This document shows positions 17,247-26,055 of a stretch of DNA of 64,000 bases, one piece after another. This DNA comes from Methanoculleus sp. (GTDB taxonomy: Archaea; Halobacteriota; Methanomicrobia; Methanomicrobiales; Methanoculleaceae), in contig JAHDQM010000040.1 of assembly GCA_018433835.1 (NCBI GenBank), positions 1-64,000 on the forward strand, in the 5' to 3' direction. The notes beneath the pieces were generated by a model that was not told the DNA's origin, searched no databases, and worked only from the letters and a program-made list of their open reading frames with translations. Numbering within the stretch: position 1 is the first letter of the stretch; each line of letters opens with the position of its first letter. A program made the position numbers and the translations under genes.

Positions 17247-18815
17247 GTGAGCACCCGGTCACCCACTCTTTCCACCCCGGCCTCCCCCGCCAGGCGGGTC
17301 CCCAGGCACGATGTCGACGGGGAGGGGACGATCCTCCTCGTCGACGGCATGGCAACCCGATCGCGGGGGGAGCGGCCCGGCAGCATCCGGACGCTCGTCG
17401 CCATGCCGGCCTACAACGAAGAAGCGTACGTTGCAAAGACCGTCGTCGGCGCCGCCCGGCACGCGGATGCGGTGCTCGTCGTCGACGACGGCTCAACGGA
17501 CGAGACCGTCCCGATCGCGGAGGCGCTGGGTGCTGTGGTCATCCGTCATGCGACCAACAAGGGCTACGGCGGGGCGCTCCAGACGATCTTTGCCACCGCC
17601 CGGGACCTCGGCGCGGAAGAGCTCGTCATCATCGATTCCGACGGCCAGCACAGCCCGGGGGAGATCCCCCGGCTGCTTGCCGAGCTCCGGGAGGGCAACG
17701 ACGTCGTCCTCCCGGCTGCCAACATACAGAGCGGTTTTGGGGCTTACGGGAAGAAGGCAATCGAGGCGGTCCTGGCCGGCGAGACGTTCGACGCCGATGT
17801 TCTGGCCGCCGACCCCAACCTGAAGGTCGCCGGGGCACGCTCCGAAAGCCCGGCCGCGGAGCCCCGCTACCGCGGGAAGCGGATCGCCGTGGTGATCCCG
17901 GCCTACAACGAGGAGGAGTTGATCGGGGAGGTGCTTGACGGGATCCCCGACTACGTCGCGAAGGTCTACGCGGTGAACGACGCCTCGACCGACATGACCG
18001 GGGCGATCATCGAGGACTACGCCCGGCTCGATCCCCGGATCGTCGCAATCCACCACGACCCGAACCGGGGCGTCGGGGCGGCGATCACCTCCGGCTACAA
18101 GCGTGCGGTCGCGGACGGGATGGATATCGCCGCGGTGATGGCCGGGGACAACCAGATGGACCCTACCTACCTTCCTGCCCTCCTCGACCCGATCGTCGAC
18201 GGCCGGGCCGAGTACGCGAAGGGCAACCGCCTCATCAGCGAGGCCTACCGGACGGGGATGAGTCCCTGGCGGAGTTTCGGCAACTCCCTCCTCACCTTCC
18301 TCACCAAGGTCGCCTCGGGCTACTGGCAGATGATGGACCCCCAGAACGGCTACACGGCGATCTCGACGAGAGCCCTCGCCGAGCTCCCCCTCGACAGCGT
18401 CTACCAGGGCTACGGCTACTGCAACAACCTCCTGGTCTGGCTCAACATCCACAACATGACCGTCCGCGACGTCGCGATCCCGGCCCGCTACGGTCGAGAA
18501 AAGTCAAAGATCCGATACTCGACCTACATCCCCCGGGTCTCGAAGCTCCTCCTCGGGAACTTCGTCTTCCGCCTCAAGACGAAGTACGTCCAGATGGGCT
18601 TCCACCCCCTCGCGTTCTTCTACGCCGCCGGGGCGGTGCTCGCGCCGATCGGGGTGCTCGGGGGGCTCGTTACGCTCTGGGAAAAGTTCGTGATGGGGGA
18701 GTCGGTGCTCTTCGTGCACGGGGTGCTGTCGTTTCTGGTGTTCATGATGGGGATGCAGTTTTTGCTGTTTGCAATGCTGTTTGATATGCAGGTGAATACG
18801 GCGGTGAGCACCTGA
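17247..18815 (+). CDS. Tandem family-2 glycosyltransferase (two GT2 domains)
   Basis: A 522-aa protein. Domain one (about residues 49-180) has MPAYNEE, VVDDGSTDET and IIDSDGQHSPGEI. Domain two (about 210-440) has VVIPAYNEEELIGEVL, VNDASTDMTG, MAGDNQMDP and is complete, resembling dolichyl-phosphate mannose synthase-like enzymes; two membrane helices end the protein (about 455-515). Domain one is short: after DVVLPAANI it jumps straight to QSGFGAYGKKAIEA, skipping the 30-40 residues expected there, so it may be inactive. The start is GTG 17247 after GGGGGGAT; ATG 17349 is an alternative. It is first in the polysaccharide locus and likely transfers a sugar to a lipid carrier. Confidence 0.8.
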   Translation: MSTRSPTLSTPASPARRVPRHDVDGEGTILLVDGMATRSRGERPGSIRTLVAMPAYNEEAYVAKTVVGAARHADAVLVVDDGSTDETVPIAEALGAVVIRHATNKGYGGALQTIFATARDLGAEELVIIDSDGQHSPGEIPRLLAELREGNDVVLPAANIQSGFGAYGKKAIEAVLAGETFDADVLAADPNLKVAGARSESPAAEPRYRGKRIAVVIPAYNEEELIGEVLDGIPDYVAKVYAVNDASTDMTGAIIEDYARLDPRIVAIHHDPNRGVGAAITSGYKRAVADGMDIAAVMAGDNQMDPTYLPALLDPIVDGRAEYAKGNRLISEAYRTGMSPWRSFGNSLLTFLTKVASGYWQMMDPQNGYTAISTRALAELPLDSVYQGYGYCNNLLVWLNIHNMTVRDVAIPARYGREKSKIRYSTYIPRVSKLLLGNFVFRLKTKYVQMGFHPLAFFYAAGAVLAPIGVLGGLVTLWEKFVMGESVLFVHGVLSFLVFMMGMQFLLFAMLFDMQVNTAVST

Positions 18816-18823
18816 GGGAGAGC

Positions 18824-19582
18824 ATGCGGGATTTTACGATGGCAAAGTACGGGGAGCTCTGCCGTGCCCTCCTCGGTGCCAGCTACACCCCGGCGACGGT
18901 CTATCAGTATCTTACCGAGCCTCCCGGCGGCCGAACTGTTGTCCTCCGTCACGATGTCGACCGCAAACCCGAGAACGCCCTGAAGATGGCCGAGCTCGAG
19001 CATGCCCTCGGGGTCACCTCGACCTACTACTTCCGGCACCCGTACACGTTCATCCCTGAGATCATCGAGCAGGTCCTCTCCCTCGGCCACGAGGTCGGCT
19101 ATCACTACGAGGTGCTTGCGAAAGCGAAGGGTGACTACGAGAAGGCGATCGGTCTCTTCGCCCGGGAACTAGAGGAGTTCAGATCCCTCTGCGACGTCCG
19201 GACGATCTGCATGCACGGGAGCCCCCTCTCCCGCTACGACAACCGCGATCTCTGGAAGGAGTATGATTTTCGGGAGTTCGGGATCGCGGGGGAGGCCTAC
19301 CTCTCGATGGCGGGTAACGGCCTCTGTTACCTCACTGACACCGGCCGGACCTGGGGCGCGAAGCACTCGATGCGGGACGCGATGCCGGGAGCCGGGGCGG
19401 CCCCGCCTTCGGTTGCGACCACGGATGACCTTGCCCGCTGGATCGGGTCTGCCGGGGAAGAGGGGCTGTACCTGACCGTGCACCCGGAGCGGTGGGCGGT
19501 AGATAGGAGTGAGTGGCTCATAAGTTACTCCCAGGATGCTGTGGCTAATTTCGGGAAAAGTATTCTAATAATGGTGCAATAA
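18824..19582 (+). CDS. Polysaccharide deacetylase-like protein
   Basis: A 252-aa protein with the carbohydrate esterase 4-like strand VLRHDVDRKPENA (about residues 43-55), TYYFRHPYTFIPE (about 68-80), GHEVGYHYE (about 90-98) with metal-binding His candidates, and the late TVHPERW (about 228-234). It has no signal peptide, so it probably acts on cytosolic sugar intermediates. It lies 8 nt after the tandem glycosyltransferase and its TAA shares a base with the next ATG (TAATG), so the three are translationally coupled. Near its 3' end the sequence turns from GC- to AT-rich. Confidence 0.75.
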   Translation: MRDFTMAKYGELCRALLGASYTPATVYQYLTEPPGGRTVVLRHDVDRKPENALKMAELEHALGVTSTYYFRHPYTFIPEIIEQVLSLGHEVGYHYEVLAKAKGDYEKAIGLFARELEEFRSLCDVRTICMHGSPLSRYDNRDLWKEYDFREFGIAGEAYLSMAGNGLCYLTDTGRTWGAKHSMRDAMPGAGAAPPSVATTDDLARWIGSAGEEGLYLTVHPERWAVDRSEWLISYSQDAVANFGKSILIMVQ

Positions 19583-20589
19583 TGAGTGATGAGAGTTTCA
19601 CCTGCGATATTACTGATACCGAGTGGGATAATTTTGTGTATCCCCATCCCTTGGGAAATATATTCCAGACCCGGGCTTTATATAACGTATATGCTGAAAC
19701 AAAGAACTACTTCCCTGTACATGTTGCCGTCACCGATCCAAAGTCTCAAGAGATCCAGGGCATTATGGCAGGTGTTGTTATTCGTGAGATCGACGGCCTC
19801 TTGGGAGGATTTTCTACGCATTCTGTTGTTCAGGGTGGTCCTCTTACTGTTTCCAATTCTGATATGGTCAGTGCCGATTTGCTGCATAGGTATGATTCTC
19901 TTGTGAGCAAATCATGTCTCTATACTGAAATCAGGAATATGCATGATGTGCAAAGTATATTGGAATATAGTGGCAACTATGTCTTTGTTGATCATCTAAA
20001 TTTCATCATTAATCTTAACCAATCTCTGGATGGCATATGGGGTCAGATCCATAACTCAAGACGAAGAAGAATTAAAAAAGCAGAAAAAACTGGCGTTTTT
20101 GTTGAAGAAATTGTAGACTCTGATAAAATTCCGATATTCTATGATTTACTTGGTGAAACCTACAATAACGTGAAAGTTCCTCTTGTGGATATCTCGCTGT
20201 TTGAATCTGCTTTTCGAGAACTTGTTCCAAGAGGGGTGGCAAAATTTTTCCTGGCTCGGTATGAAGACAACTACATCGGGGCAAGAGCGGTTCTTCTATA
20301 CCGGGATAGGATATATGACTGGTATGCAGGAGCAGCTGTCGATTACTTGTCGTTAAATGCAAACGCATGTCTTGTATGGCATATCCTGAAATGGGGAAGA
20401 GAGAATAATTATTCTATTTTTGATTTTGGAGGAGCCGGAGAGCCAAACAAACCTTATGGACCCCGTGAATTCAAGCGAAGTTTCGGTGGCGAATTAGTTA
20501 ACTACGGTAGGAACGTTTGCACCTATTCCAATGGAAAAACCAGGGTTGCAGAACTGGGGTTCAAGGTGTACCGGAAGATATTTCTCTAG
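19582..20589 (+). CDS. FemAB/GNAT-like acyl- or aminoacyltransferase
   Basis: A 335-aa protein of the FemAB-like double-GNAT type seen in sugar clusters: IHNSRRRRIKKAEKTGVFVE (about residues 153-172), then ARYEDNYIGARAVLLYRDRIYDWYAG (in two parts around 225-250) and FDFGGAGEPNKPYGPREFKR (about 280-299), the last being a signature of this family. It is strikingly AT-rich compared with the genes before it, with A/T-ending codons, suggesting recent transfer. It probably adds an amino-acid or acyl group to a sugar in surface glycan assembly. Confidence 0.75.
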   Translation: MSDESFTCDITDTEWDNFVYPHPLGNIFQTRALYNVYAETKNYFPVHVAVTDPKSQEIQGIMAGVVIREIDGLLGGFSTHSVVQGGPLTVSNSDMVSADLLHRYDSLVSKSCLYTEIRNMHDVQSILEYSGNYVFVDHLNFIINLNQSLDGIWGQIHNSRRRRIKKAEKTGVFVEEIVDSDKIPIFYDLLGETYNNVKVPLVDISLFESAFRELVPRGVAKFFLARYEDNYIGARAVLLYRDRIYDWYAGAAVDYLSLNANACLVWHILKWGRENNYSIFDFGGAGEPNKPYGPREFKRSFGGELVNYGRNVCTYSNGKTRVAELGFKVYRKIFL

Positions 20590-20609
20590 GAGACCTCGGG
20601 GGACATAAT

Positions 20610-21107
20610 TTGAGCACAAATGGCGTCACTCTAACGAAAATAATAAAGAAACTTTGTCGCGCCATTAGTAAGTCATCTTTTATCCCGAGCGCCGCGAGGG
20701 TCTATTTCCTACGGGAATCTGGGGTGAATATTGGCGATAGGGTCACAATAAACGAAGGATTCACCTTAGCGTGCGATATCGGTTTTGAGTCTAATTTAAC
20801 TATCGAAGATAGGGCTGCATTTGGCCCGAATGTAACGATTGTCGTAACATCTCATCCAAATAATTCACGATTGAGAGTTCTCAAGGATATATACCCTTCA
20901 TTCGAGATGTTTGGTACTGTTTGCATACACCACGATGCCTGGGTTGGTGCTGGTGTGATCATACTACCTGGAGTAACTGTGGGGGAACATTCGATTGTTG
21001 GGGCTGGTGCAGTTGTTACAAAGGACATTCCTCCATACACTGTGGTTGCAGGGGTTCCTGCAAAAGTCATCAAAAAACTTCAGCCTGGGGAGGCGAAAAC
21101 CGAATGA
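20610..21107 (+). CDS. Hexapeptide-repeat acetyltransferase
   Basis: A 165-aa left-handed beta-helix protein: GVNIGDRVTINEGF, LTIEDRAAFGPNVTI, the catalytic-His loop VVTSHPNNSRLR, then AWVGAGVIILPGVTVGEHS and VVTKDIPPYTVVAGVPAKVI. This is the maltose/galactoside O-acetyltransferase pattern; a sugar O- or N-acetyl group is the likely product. The start is TTG 20610, chosen for the well-placed CGGGGGAC upstream; the frame runs back into the previous gene without a better start. Its TGA overlaps the next ATG (ATGA). AT-rich like its neighbour. Confidence 0.85.
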   Translation: MSTNGVTLTKIIKKLCRAISKSSFIPSAARVYFLRESGVNIGDRVTINEGFTLACDIGFESNLTIEDRAAFGPNVTIVVTSHPNNSRLRVLKDIYPSFEMFGTVCIHHDAWVGAGVIILPGVTVGEHSIVGAGAVVTKDIPPYTVVAGVPAKVIKKLQPGEAKTE

Positions 21108-22198
21108 GAATTCTCTTTAGCGTCAGTCATCCTGCTCACGTACACTTATTTAAAAACACGATCTGGAAATTACAGGATCACAATCATGATATCCTCATTT
21201 GCGCAAGGAAAAAAGAGGTCACTATCGACTTATTAAAAAAATATGGTTTTACTTATACAGTTATCAGTGAAACAAAACCATCTCGAGTACACCTTGTGGC
21301 GGAGCAAATGCAGAGGGTAATGAGGTTTAGAAGCATTGTAGGTGAATTTAAACCAGATCTATCTATCTCTATGATGGATCCCTCCCTTGCGTTTGTGTCT
21401 CGATTGATGGGTGTTCCATATATCTGTTTAGCTGATACTGAACACGCAAGGGCTTCAATAAACGGTGCATTACCCTTCACTAAGGCAGTATTGACACCAT
21501 CTTGTTTTAGCAAAGAAATGGGCCCTAAACAAATACGTTACAACGGCTACCACGAACTCGCCTACCTCCACCCAAACCGCTTCACCCCAAACCCCGCCAT
21601 CCTCACCGAGCTCGATCTTGCTGGGGGCGACCCCTTCATTATCGTCCGCTTTGTCTCCTGGCAGGCGAGTCATGACGTCGGCCAGCACGGCATCCGCGAC
21701 AAGGTCGGGCTCGTGAAGGCGCTGGAGCAGTACGGCCGCGTCCTGATAACTTCGGAGGGGGCGCTGCCCCCGGAGCTGCAGCCCTACCAGATCCGGGCCT
21801 CCCCGGAGAAACTGCATGATCTGCTGTACTACGCGACGCTGTATGTGGGGGAGGGGGGAACGACAGCTTCGGAGGCTGCAGTCCTAGGGACACCGTCGAT
21901 CTATGTCTCCTCCCTTGTGGGTACGATGGGCAACTTCATCGAACTTGAGGAAACCTATGGCCTCCTCTACAGTTTTACCGACAGTAGTGCTGCGCTAGGC
22001 AGGGCGATTGAGATCCTGCAGGATCCTAAAAGTAAGGATAAATGGGGGGCCAAGCGGGACCGGTTGCTGGCAGACAAGATCGACGTTACCGCGTTTATGA
22101 TCTGGTTCATTGAGAACTATCCTCAGAGTTTTACCGAGATGAAGGAACGCCCCGAGGTACAGCACTCCTGTGCTTCGATTCCGGGTGATGCATCATGA
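21104..22198 (+). CDS. DUF354 family glycosyltransferase-like protein, mosaic gene
   Basis: A 364-aa protein with a GT-B-like layout: N-terminal FSVSHPAHVHLFKNTIWKL (about residues 4-22), SISMMDPSLAFVSRLMGVPY (about 86-105), a linker, then C-terminal LLYYATLYVGEGGTTASEAA (about 247-266), the UDP-sugar-binding signature of DUF354. It is probably a glycosyltransferase or epimerase-like enzyme in capsule or S-layer glycan synthesis. Codon usage switches sharply from AT-rich to GC-rich near 21540 (residue about 145), indicating recombination within the gene. Starts by ATGA overlap with the acetyltransferase and ends with an ATGA overlap into the next gene. Confidence 0.75.
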   Translation: MRILFSVSHPAHVHLFKNTIWKLQDHNHDILICARKKEVTIDLLKKYGFTYTVISETKPSRVHLVAEQMQRVMRFRSIVGEFKPDLSISMMDPSLAFVSRLMGVPYICLADTEHARASINGALPFTKAVLTPSCFSKEMGPKQIRYNGYHELAYLHPNRFTPNPAILTELDLAGGDPFIIVRFVSWQASHDVGQHGIRDKVGLVKALEQYGRVLITSEGALPPELQPYQIRASPEKLHDLLYYATLYVGEGGTTASEAAVLGTPSIYVSSLVGTMGNFIELEETYGLLYSFTDSSAALGRAIEILQDPKSKDKWGAKRDRLLADKIDVTAFMIWFIENYPQSFTEMKERPEVQHSCASIPGDAS

Positions 22199-22722
22199 GT
22201 GCTGCTGCACATGCAGGTTCTCTAACCGGTTATCTGTCTGACTATACCTCCGCGAAACCACACTGCTTCATCGAGACCTCCGGCGAGATCAACGAGTTCA
22301 TGAAGATGCACGTCATCAACCTCGCCGAACGCGGCCTCCGGCAGGTCGGCAAACGCCTTTACGGGGCGAAGATCACCGTCATGGGCCTTGCCTACAAGAA
22401 GAACATCAACGACCCCCGGGAGTCGCCTGCCATCAAGATCATCGAGGAGCTCGTAAACCTCGGGGCCGAGGTGCGGGTCTACGACCCGTTCGTCCCCTCG
22501 CTTGCGACGAAGGTCGGGGTGTTTGCCTCGGTCGGGAGCGTCGAGGAGGCGCTCAGTGGGGCTGAGTGTGCGGTCTTCCTCGTGGACCACAATGTCTTCC
22601 GGGGAATCTCTATGGAAACGGTGAAGGGACTCATGGCCTCGCCGGTGGTCGTGGACGGGAAGAATCTGTTCGCGGGCGGGGAGGGGGTTGTGTACATGGG
22701 GATTAGGAAAGGGTTGGTCTGA
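22195..22722 (+). CDS. C-terminal fragment of a UDP-sugar 6-dehydrogenase
   Basis: A 175-aa protein matching only the UDP-binding C-terminal domain of WecC/Ugd-type UDP-sugar dehydrogenases: GAKITVMGLAYKKNINDPRE (about residues 57-76), SPAIKIIEEL, VRVYDPFVP (about 95-103), and VVDGKNLF (about 150-157). The preceding SGEINEFMKMHVINLAERGL is the end of the linker helix. The NAD-binding and catalytic domains (about 280 residues) are missing, so it cannot oxidise a sugar by itself. It may be a remnant kept in frame by the ATGA overlap with the upstream gene, or a stand-alone UDP-sugar-binding module. Confidence 0.75.
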   Translation: MSAAAHAGSLTGYLSDYTSAKPHCFIETSGEINEFMKMHVINLAERGLRQVGKRLYGAKITVMGLAYKKNINDPRESPAIKIIEELVNLGAEVRVYDPFVPSLATKVGVFASVGSVEEALSGAECAVFLVDHNVFRGISMETVKGLMASPVVVDGKNLFAGGEGVVYMGIRKGLV

Positions 22723-23925
22723 GTGTCGGTGAGCAGGATAGTAGAAGCGAAAGATGACTCACAGGTGGACCTGAAAGATAAGACCCTCCTTATCCTCACT
22801 CCGTCCTACCCCAGTGAGGATGAGTCTTTTATCGCCGAGACGTTTGTCAAGTATCAGGTTGCCGAATTAAAGCAATACTTCAAAAAAGTCATTGTCATTG
22901 CACCGGTGTTCCATTCATTTGGTTATTTTAAGAAAGACAAACTCTGTAACGACTATACTTACGACAACGTGGAGGTCTATTTTCCCCGATCTATCTATGT
23001 CCCAATTGTCTGGTTGAGCAAGATCCTGATCGATAACCGGCTGCAGGCAGTGGAGAGGTGCATCGAAGAGCACCATCTCCACTTTGATCTCATCCATGCT
23101 CACTTCACCTGGCCGTCCGGCTATATCGGTGTCAGACTGAAGGAGAAATATAGGAGGCCGGTTATTACCACAATCCATGAGAACGGTGACTGGTTTGATC
23201 AGGAGGCCGGTATGGATCATCCCCTCATTAACACTGCTTGGTCAGGTGCTGACGCCCTCATCAGGGTGAACAGAAAGGATGTTCCTATCCTGCAGCGCTA
23301 CAATGATCAGGTCAATTCTATCCCTAACGGGTTCTCCTCGGCCTTTCACCCCATCGATACGGCTATTGCGAGGGAGCGGCTCGGCCTCTCAGGTGATGCG
23401 AAGATCATCTTCACACTGGGTGGCCTGATCAAACGAAAAGGCTTCAACTACCTGATCAACGCAATGGAGCAGGTCTGTAACCAGCGGGACGACGTGCTCT
23501 GCTTTATCGGGGGGGCAGGGCCGGAGAAAGGGAGCCTGCAGGGGCAGATCGACCGGTTGCGCCTCGGGGAGAGGGTGAGGTTGCTTGGGTCTGTGCCGGG
23601 AGACCAACTCACTCTCTGGATGAACGCCTGCGATCTCTTTGTCCTGCCGAGTCTCAATGAAGGTAACCCGACTGTGATGTTCGAGGCCCTCGGTTGCGGG
23701 AAGCCCTTTGTGGGGGCGAAGGTCGGTGGGGTGCCGGAGATTGTCACGTCGGATAAGTATGGCCTGCTGGTCGAGCCCGCTGACCCTGAAGATCTGGCAG
23801 AGAAGATCCTGGCGGCGCTGGACCGGGAGTGGGACCGGGAGGCAATCTTAGAGTATGCGGAGCGGTATACGTGGGAGAATATCGCGAAGGAGATCGTGGA
23901 GATATACACTCAGATTTTAGGGTAG
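22723..23925 (+). CDS. Family-4 glycosyltransferase
   Basis: A 400-aa GT-B enzyme: N-terminal LILTPSYPSEDESFIAETFV (about residues 22-41), FDLIHAHFTWPSGYIG (about 122-137), and a C-terminal GT4 domain with IFTLGGLIKRKGFNYLINAM (about 225-244), ADVFVLPS-type LFVLPSLNEGNPTVMFEALG (about 305-324) and GGVPEIV. The E-x7-E motif region (NEGNPTVMFEA) is intact. The start is GTG 22723, directly after the preceding stop. It transfers a sugar from a nucleotide donor to a lipid-linked glycan. Confidence 0.88.
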   Translation: MSVSRIVEAKDDSQVDLKDKTLLILTPSYPSEDESFIAETFVKYQVAELKQYFKKVIVIAPVFHSFGYFKKDKLCNDYTYDNVEVYFPRSIYVPIVWLSKILIDNRLQAVERCIEEHHLHFDLIHAHFTWPSGYIGVRLKEKYRRPVITTIHENGDWFDQEAGMDHPLINTAWSGADALIRVNRKDVPILQRYNDQVNSIPNGFSSAFHPIDTAIARERLGLSGDAKIIFTLGGLIKRKGFNYLINAMEQVCNQRDDVLCFIGGAGPEKGSLQGQIDRLRLGERVRLLGSVPGDQLTLWMNACDLFVLPSLNEGNPTVMFEALGCGKPFVGAKVGGVPEIVTSDKYGLLVEPADPEDLAEKILAALDREWDREAILEYAERYTWENIAKEIVEIYTQILG

Positions 23926-24030
23926 GATTTGCTCATCCGCTGAAACGCATGCTAATACGATAATAATTTATAGGCATCCAAAAAACTATTGGTGTGCCAT
24001 TTCATCGTTAGAAGGCTGATTACACGCTGA

Positions 24031-26055
24031 ATGTCAATTGCATTGCTTGGTAGTACCATGTTCTCAACATATAGTGATCTTGCCCTGATAGTAATCCTGT
24101 TGACCCTGGTACTGTCACTTGCAATTGGGCGAAATATCACGCGAGGGAGCCTTAGGGGTATTGACTGTCTCCTCGCGGCATTGGGGTTCCTATTCGGGCT
24201 TTTCATGACGGTTATGAACTTAGTCTACACCAGTAATGCCCTGTTTTTGTTAAGCCCGGTCATTGCAATTAGTTGCATACTGTATTTACGGTATCGCAAC
24301 GAATTCAAGGAAAACCCCCGTACCTACTTGTTAGAAATCAGTAACCGAAATAGCACAATACTCAGCATCATCTGGTGGTTTTTTATCAGCGCCGCGCTGG
24401 TCACGTACTATTTCTCTGAGATATATACACGACATCCTTTGTTCTTTATCCTTGTCTCTGGAGCTGTCGTGGTTCTTGGTATTCAGATTATAACATCTCG
24501 TGGCTTAAATTCGACAAAAACCTCGATTTTTGTCGTAAAAATACTGTCACTCTCGCTTATTCTTCGGGCTAGTGCATATTTTGTCTCGCCATACCCGATT
24601 GGGTCAGATCCCTGGGCTCACCGGGAGTACGTTAAGTATTTCCTTGAACTTGGACGGGTTGCTGTACCCTCAGACTTTACGTTTTACTATGTTAACTATC
24701 CAATTGCGCACCTACATGCAGCATGTACCAGTCTGCTGGCATCTATCTCTCCTCACGATGCGATGTTCCTGTGGGGGGTGATCCTTGCCCTCAGCACTAT
24801 CGTCACGTTCTTGATCGTCAGGATGTTGACAGGAAATGTTCAGTTGGCACTGGTATCAATGCTGCTGCTGAATTTTGTCGACGTTCAGATTCAATGGAGC
24901 ATCCAGGTTCTTGCAATGAGCTTTGGAATCGCCATATATGCGTTCATTATTTTCTTCGCATTGAAAATTTGTTTGAAACCTGAAGATAGAAGAAAGTATA
25001 TTCCTTTTATGCTCGTATTTCTAGGTATTATAGTCTGGACTCATACGATCAGTGCGTTCATCACTCTGGTTTCTTTACTTGCATTGGTTGTGGGGTATAT
25101 TCTATATGAGATTCTTTATAACCAGAATCTTCTTTCAGCCCGATCGCAAAATGCTCAACTTTTGATAATTCCCCTCATATTTCTGGCAATAATTATTACG
25201 TACCACTGGATGGATCCCTCATATCCCTTCTTTGATAAGACCTTTGGCGGGTTGCTTAATTCACTCTCCATGGAAGCAGAGTTTTTAGGGGCTACAACGC
25301 TATCAAACGTACATGGTCGATGGGAGGAGTTATTACAACCTGTGGGTTTTTGTTTATACGCCTTCTTTGGGATCATTGGAACTCTGTACTGCCTGTCTCA
25401 TAAAAAGCAGGCAAAGAAGTATTTCCCGCTTGTTGTTTTAGCGCTTACGTTATTCTTTGTTCGCTACGCATTCCCGATTTTTGGAATGAGAGATATCATA
25501 CCTGATCGTTGGCCCGCATTTGCGTTTGTTTGTTTCGCGTTATTTGTTGGAGTTGGGGTCTTTTGTGCTCTGGGTCTGCTGAAAACAAAGAGAACTGCCA
25601 TCTATACGGTTGCAATGCTCTTCTTTATTGGATCGTTTTTTATGATTACAGATGGAGCGACAAACCATGATTCTCCATTGTATGGTGAGGAGGTTTTTCT
25701 TAAGTTAATCTGGACTGAATCGGAAATGAATATGTATACCCATATAAACGAAACGTATGATGGGACGATTATCGCTGATGAACAGACCGTGGGCAGACCT
25801 TTCGAAACCTATTTGAAGGTTGATGGTGCGAAAAAATATACGATAACTCGAGATGGTCAAATCAATAAGGATGCGTTGTCTCAAGGTCTAGTTATCTGGA
25901 GAAAGAGTAGTCTAAACCGCCCTACCTCATGTCGTGATGCTAGATATGTGACAAATCTACTGCTTGGAGATGAATTCTATCATTACCTTGATAATAATTA
26001 TTCGTGTATCTTTGACGTGCGCGAGGGAAAATGCTTTCTAGCTGCTTATCTATAG
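24031..26055 (+). CDS. Large multi-pass membrane protein, GT-C glycosyltransferase-like
   Basis: A 674-aa protein with about 14 hydrophobic segments over the first 540 residues and a hydrophilic C-terminal domain (about 555-674). GSDPWAHREYVKYFLELGRV (about residues 191-210) in the first long loop has the Asp-containing motif typical of GT-C enzymes using polyprenyl-linked sugars, and RDIIPDRWPAF (about 488-498) recalls archaeal oligosaccharyltransferase-like proteins. Function is probably transfer or polymerisation of lipid-linked sugars. Very AT-rich. It converges on the next gene with a 6-bp stop-stop overlap at 26050-26055. Confidence 0.65.
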   Translation: MSIALLGSTMFSTYSDLALIVILLTLVLSLAIGRNITRGSLRGIDCLLAALGFLFGLFMTVMNLVYTSNALFLLSPVIAISCILYLRYRNEFKENPRTYLLEISNRNSTILSIIWWFFISAALVTYYFSEIYTRHPLFFILVSGAVVVLGIQIITSRGLNSTKTSIFVVKILSLSLILRASAYFVSPYPIGSDPWAHREYVKYFLELGRVAVPSDFTFYYVNYPIAHLHAACTSLLASISPHDAMFLWGVILALSTIVTFLIVRMLTGNVQLALVSMLLLNFVDVQIQWSIQVLAMSFGIAIYAFIIFFALKICLKPEDRRKYIPFMLVFLGIIVWTHTISAFITLVSLLALVVGYILYEILYNQNLLSARSQNAQLLIIPLIFLAIIITYHWMDPSYPFFDKTFGGLLNSLSMEAEFLGATTLSNVHGRWEELLQPVGFCLYAFFGIIGTLYCLSHKKQAKKYFPLVVLALTLFFVRYAFPIFGMRDIIPDRWPAFAFVCFALFVGVGVFCALGLLKTKRTAIYTVAMLFFIGSFFMITDGATNHDSPLYGEEVFLKLIWTESEMNMYTHINETYDGTIIADEQTVGRPFETYLKVDGAKKYTITRDGQINKDALSQGLVIWRKSSLNRPTSCRDARYVTNLLLGDEFYHYLDNNYSCIFDVREGKCFLAAYL

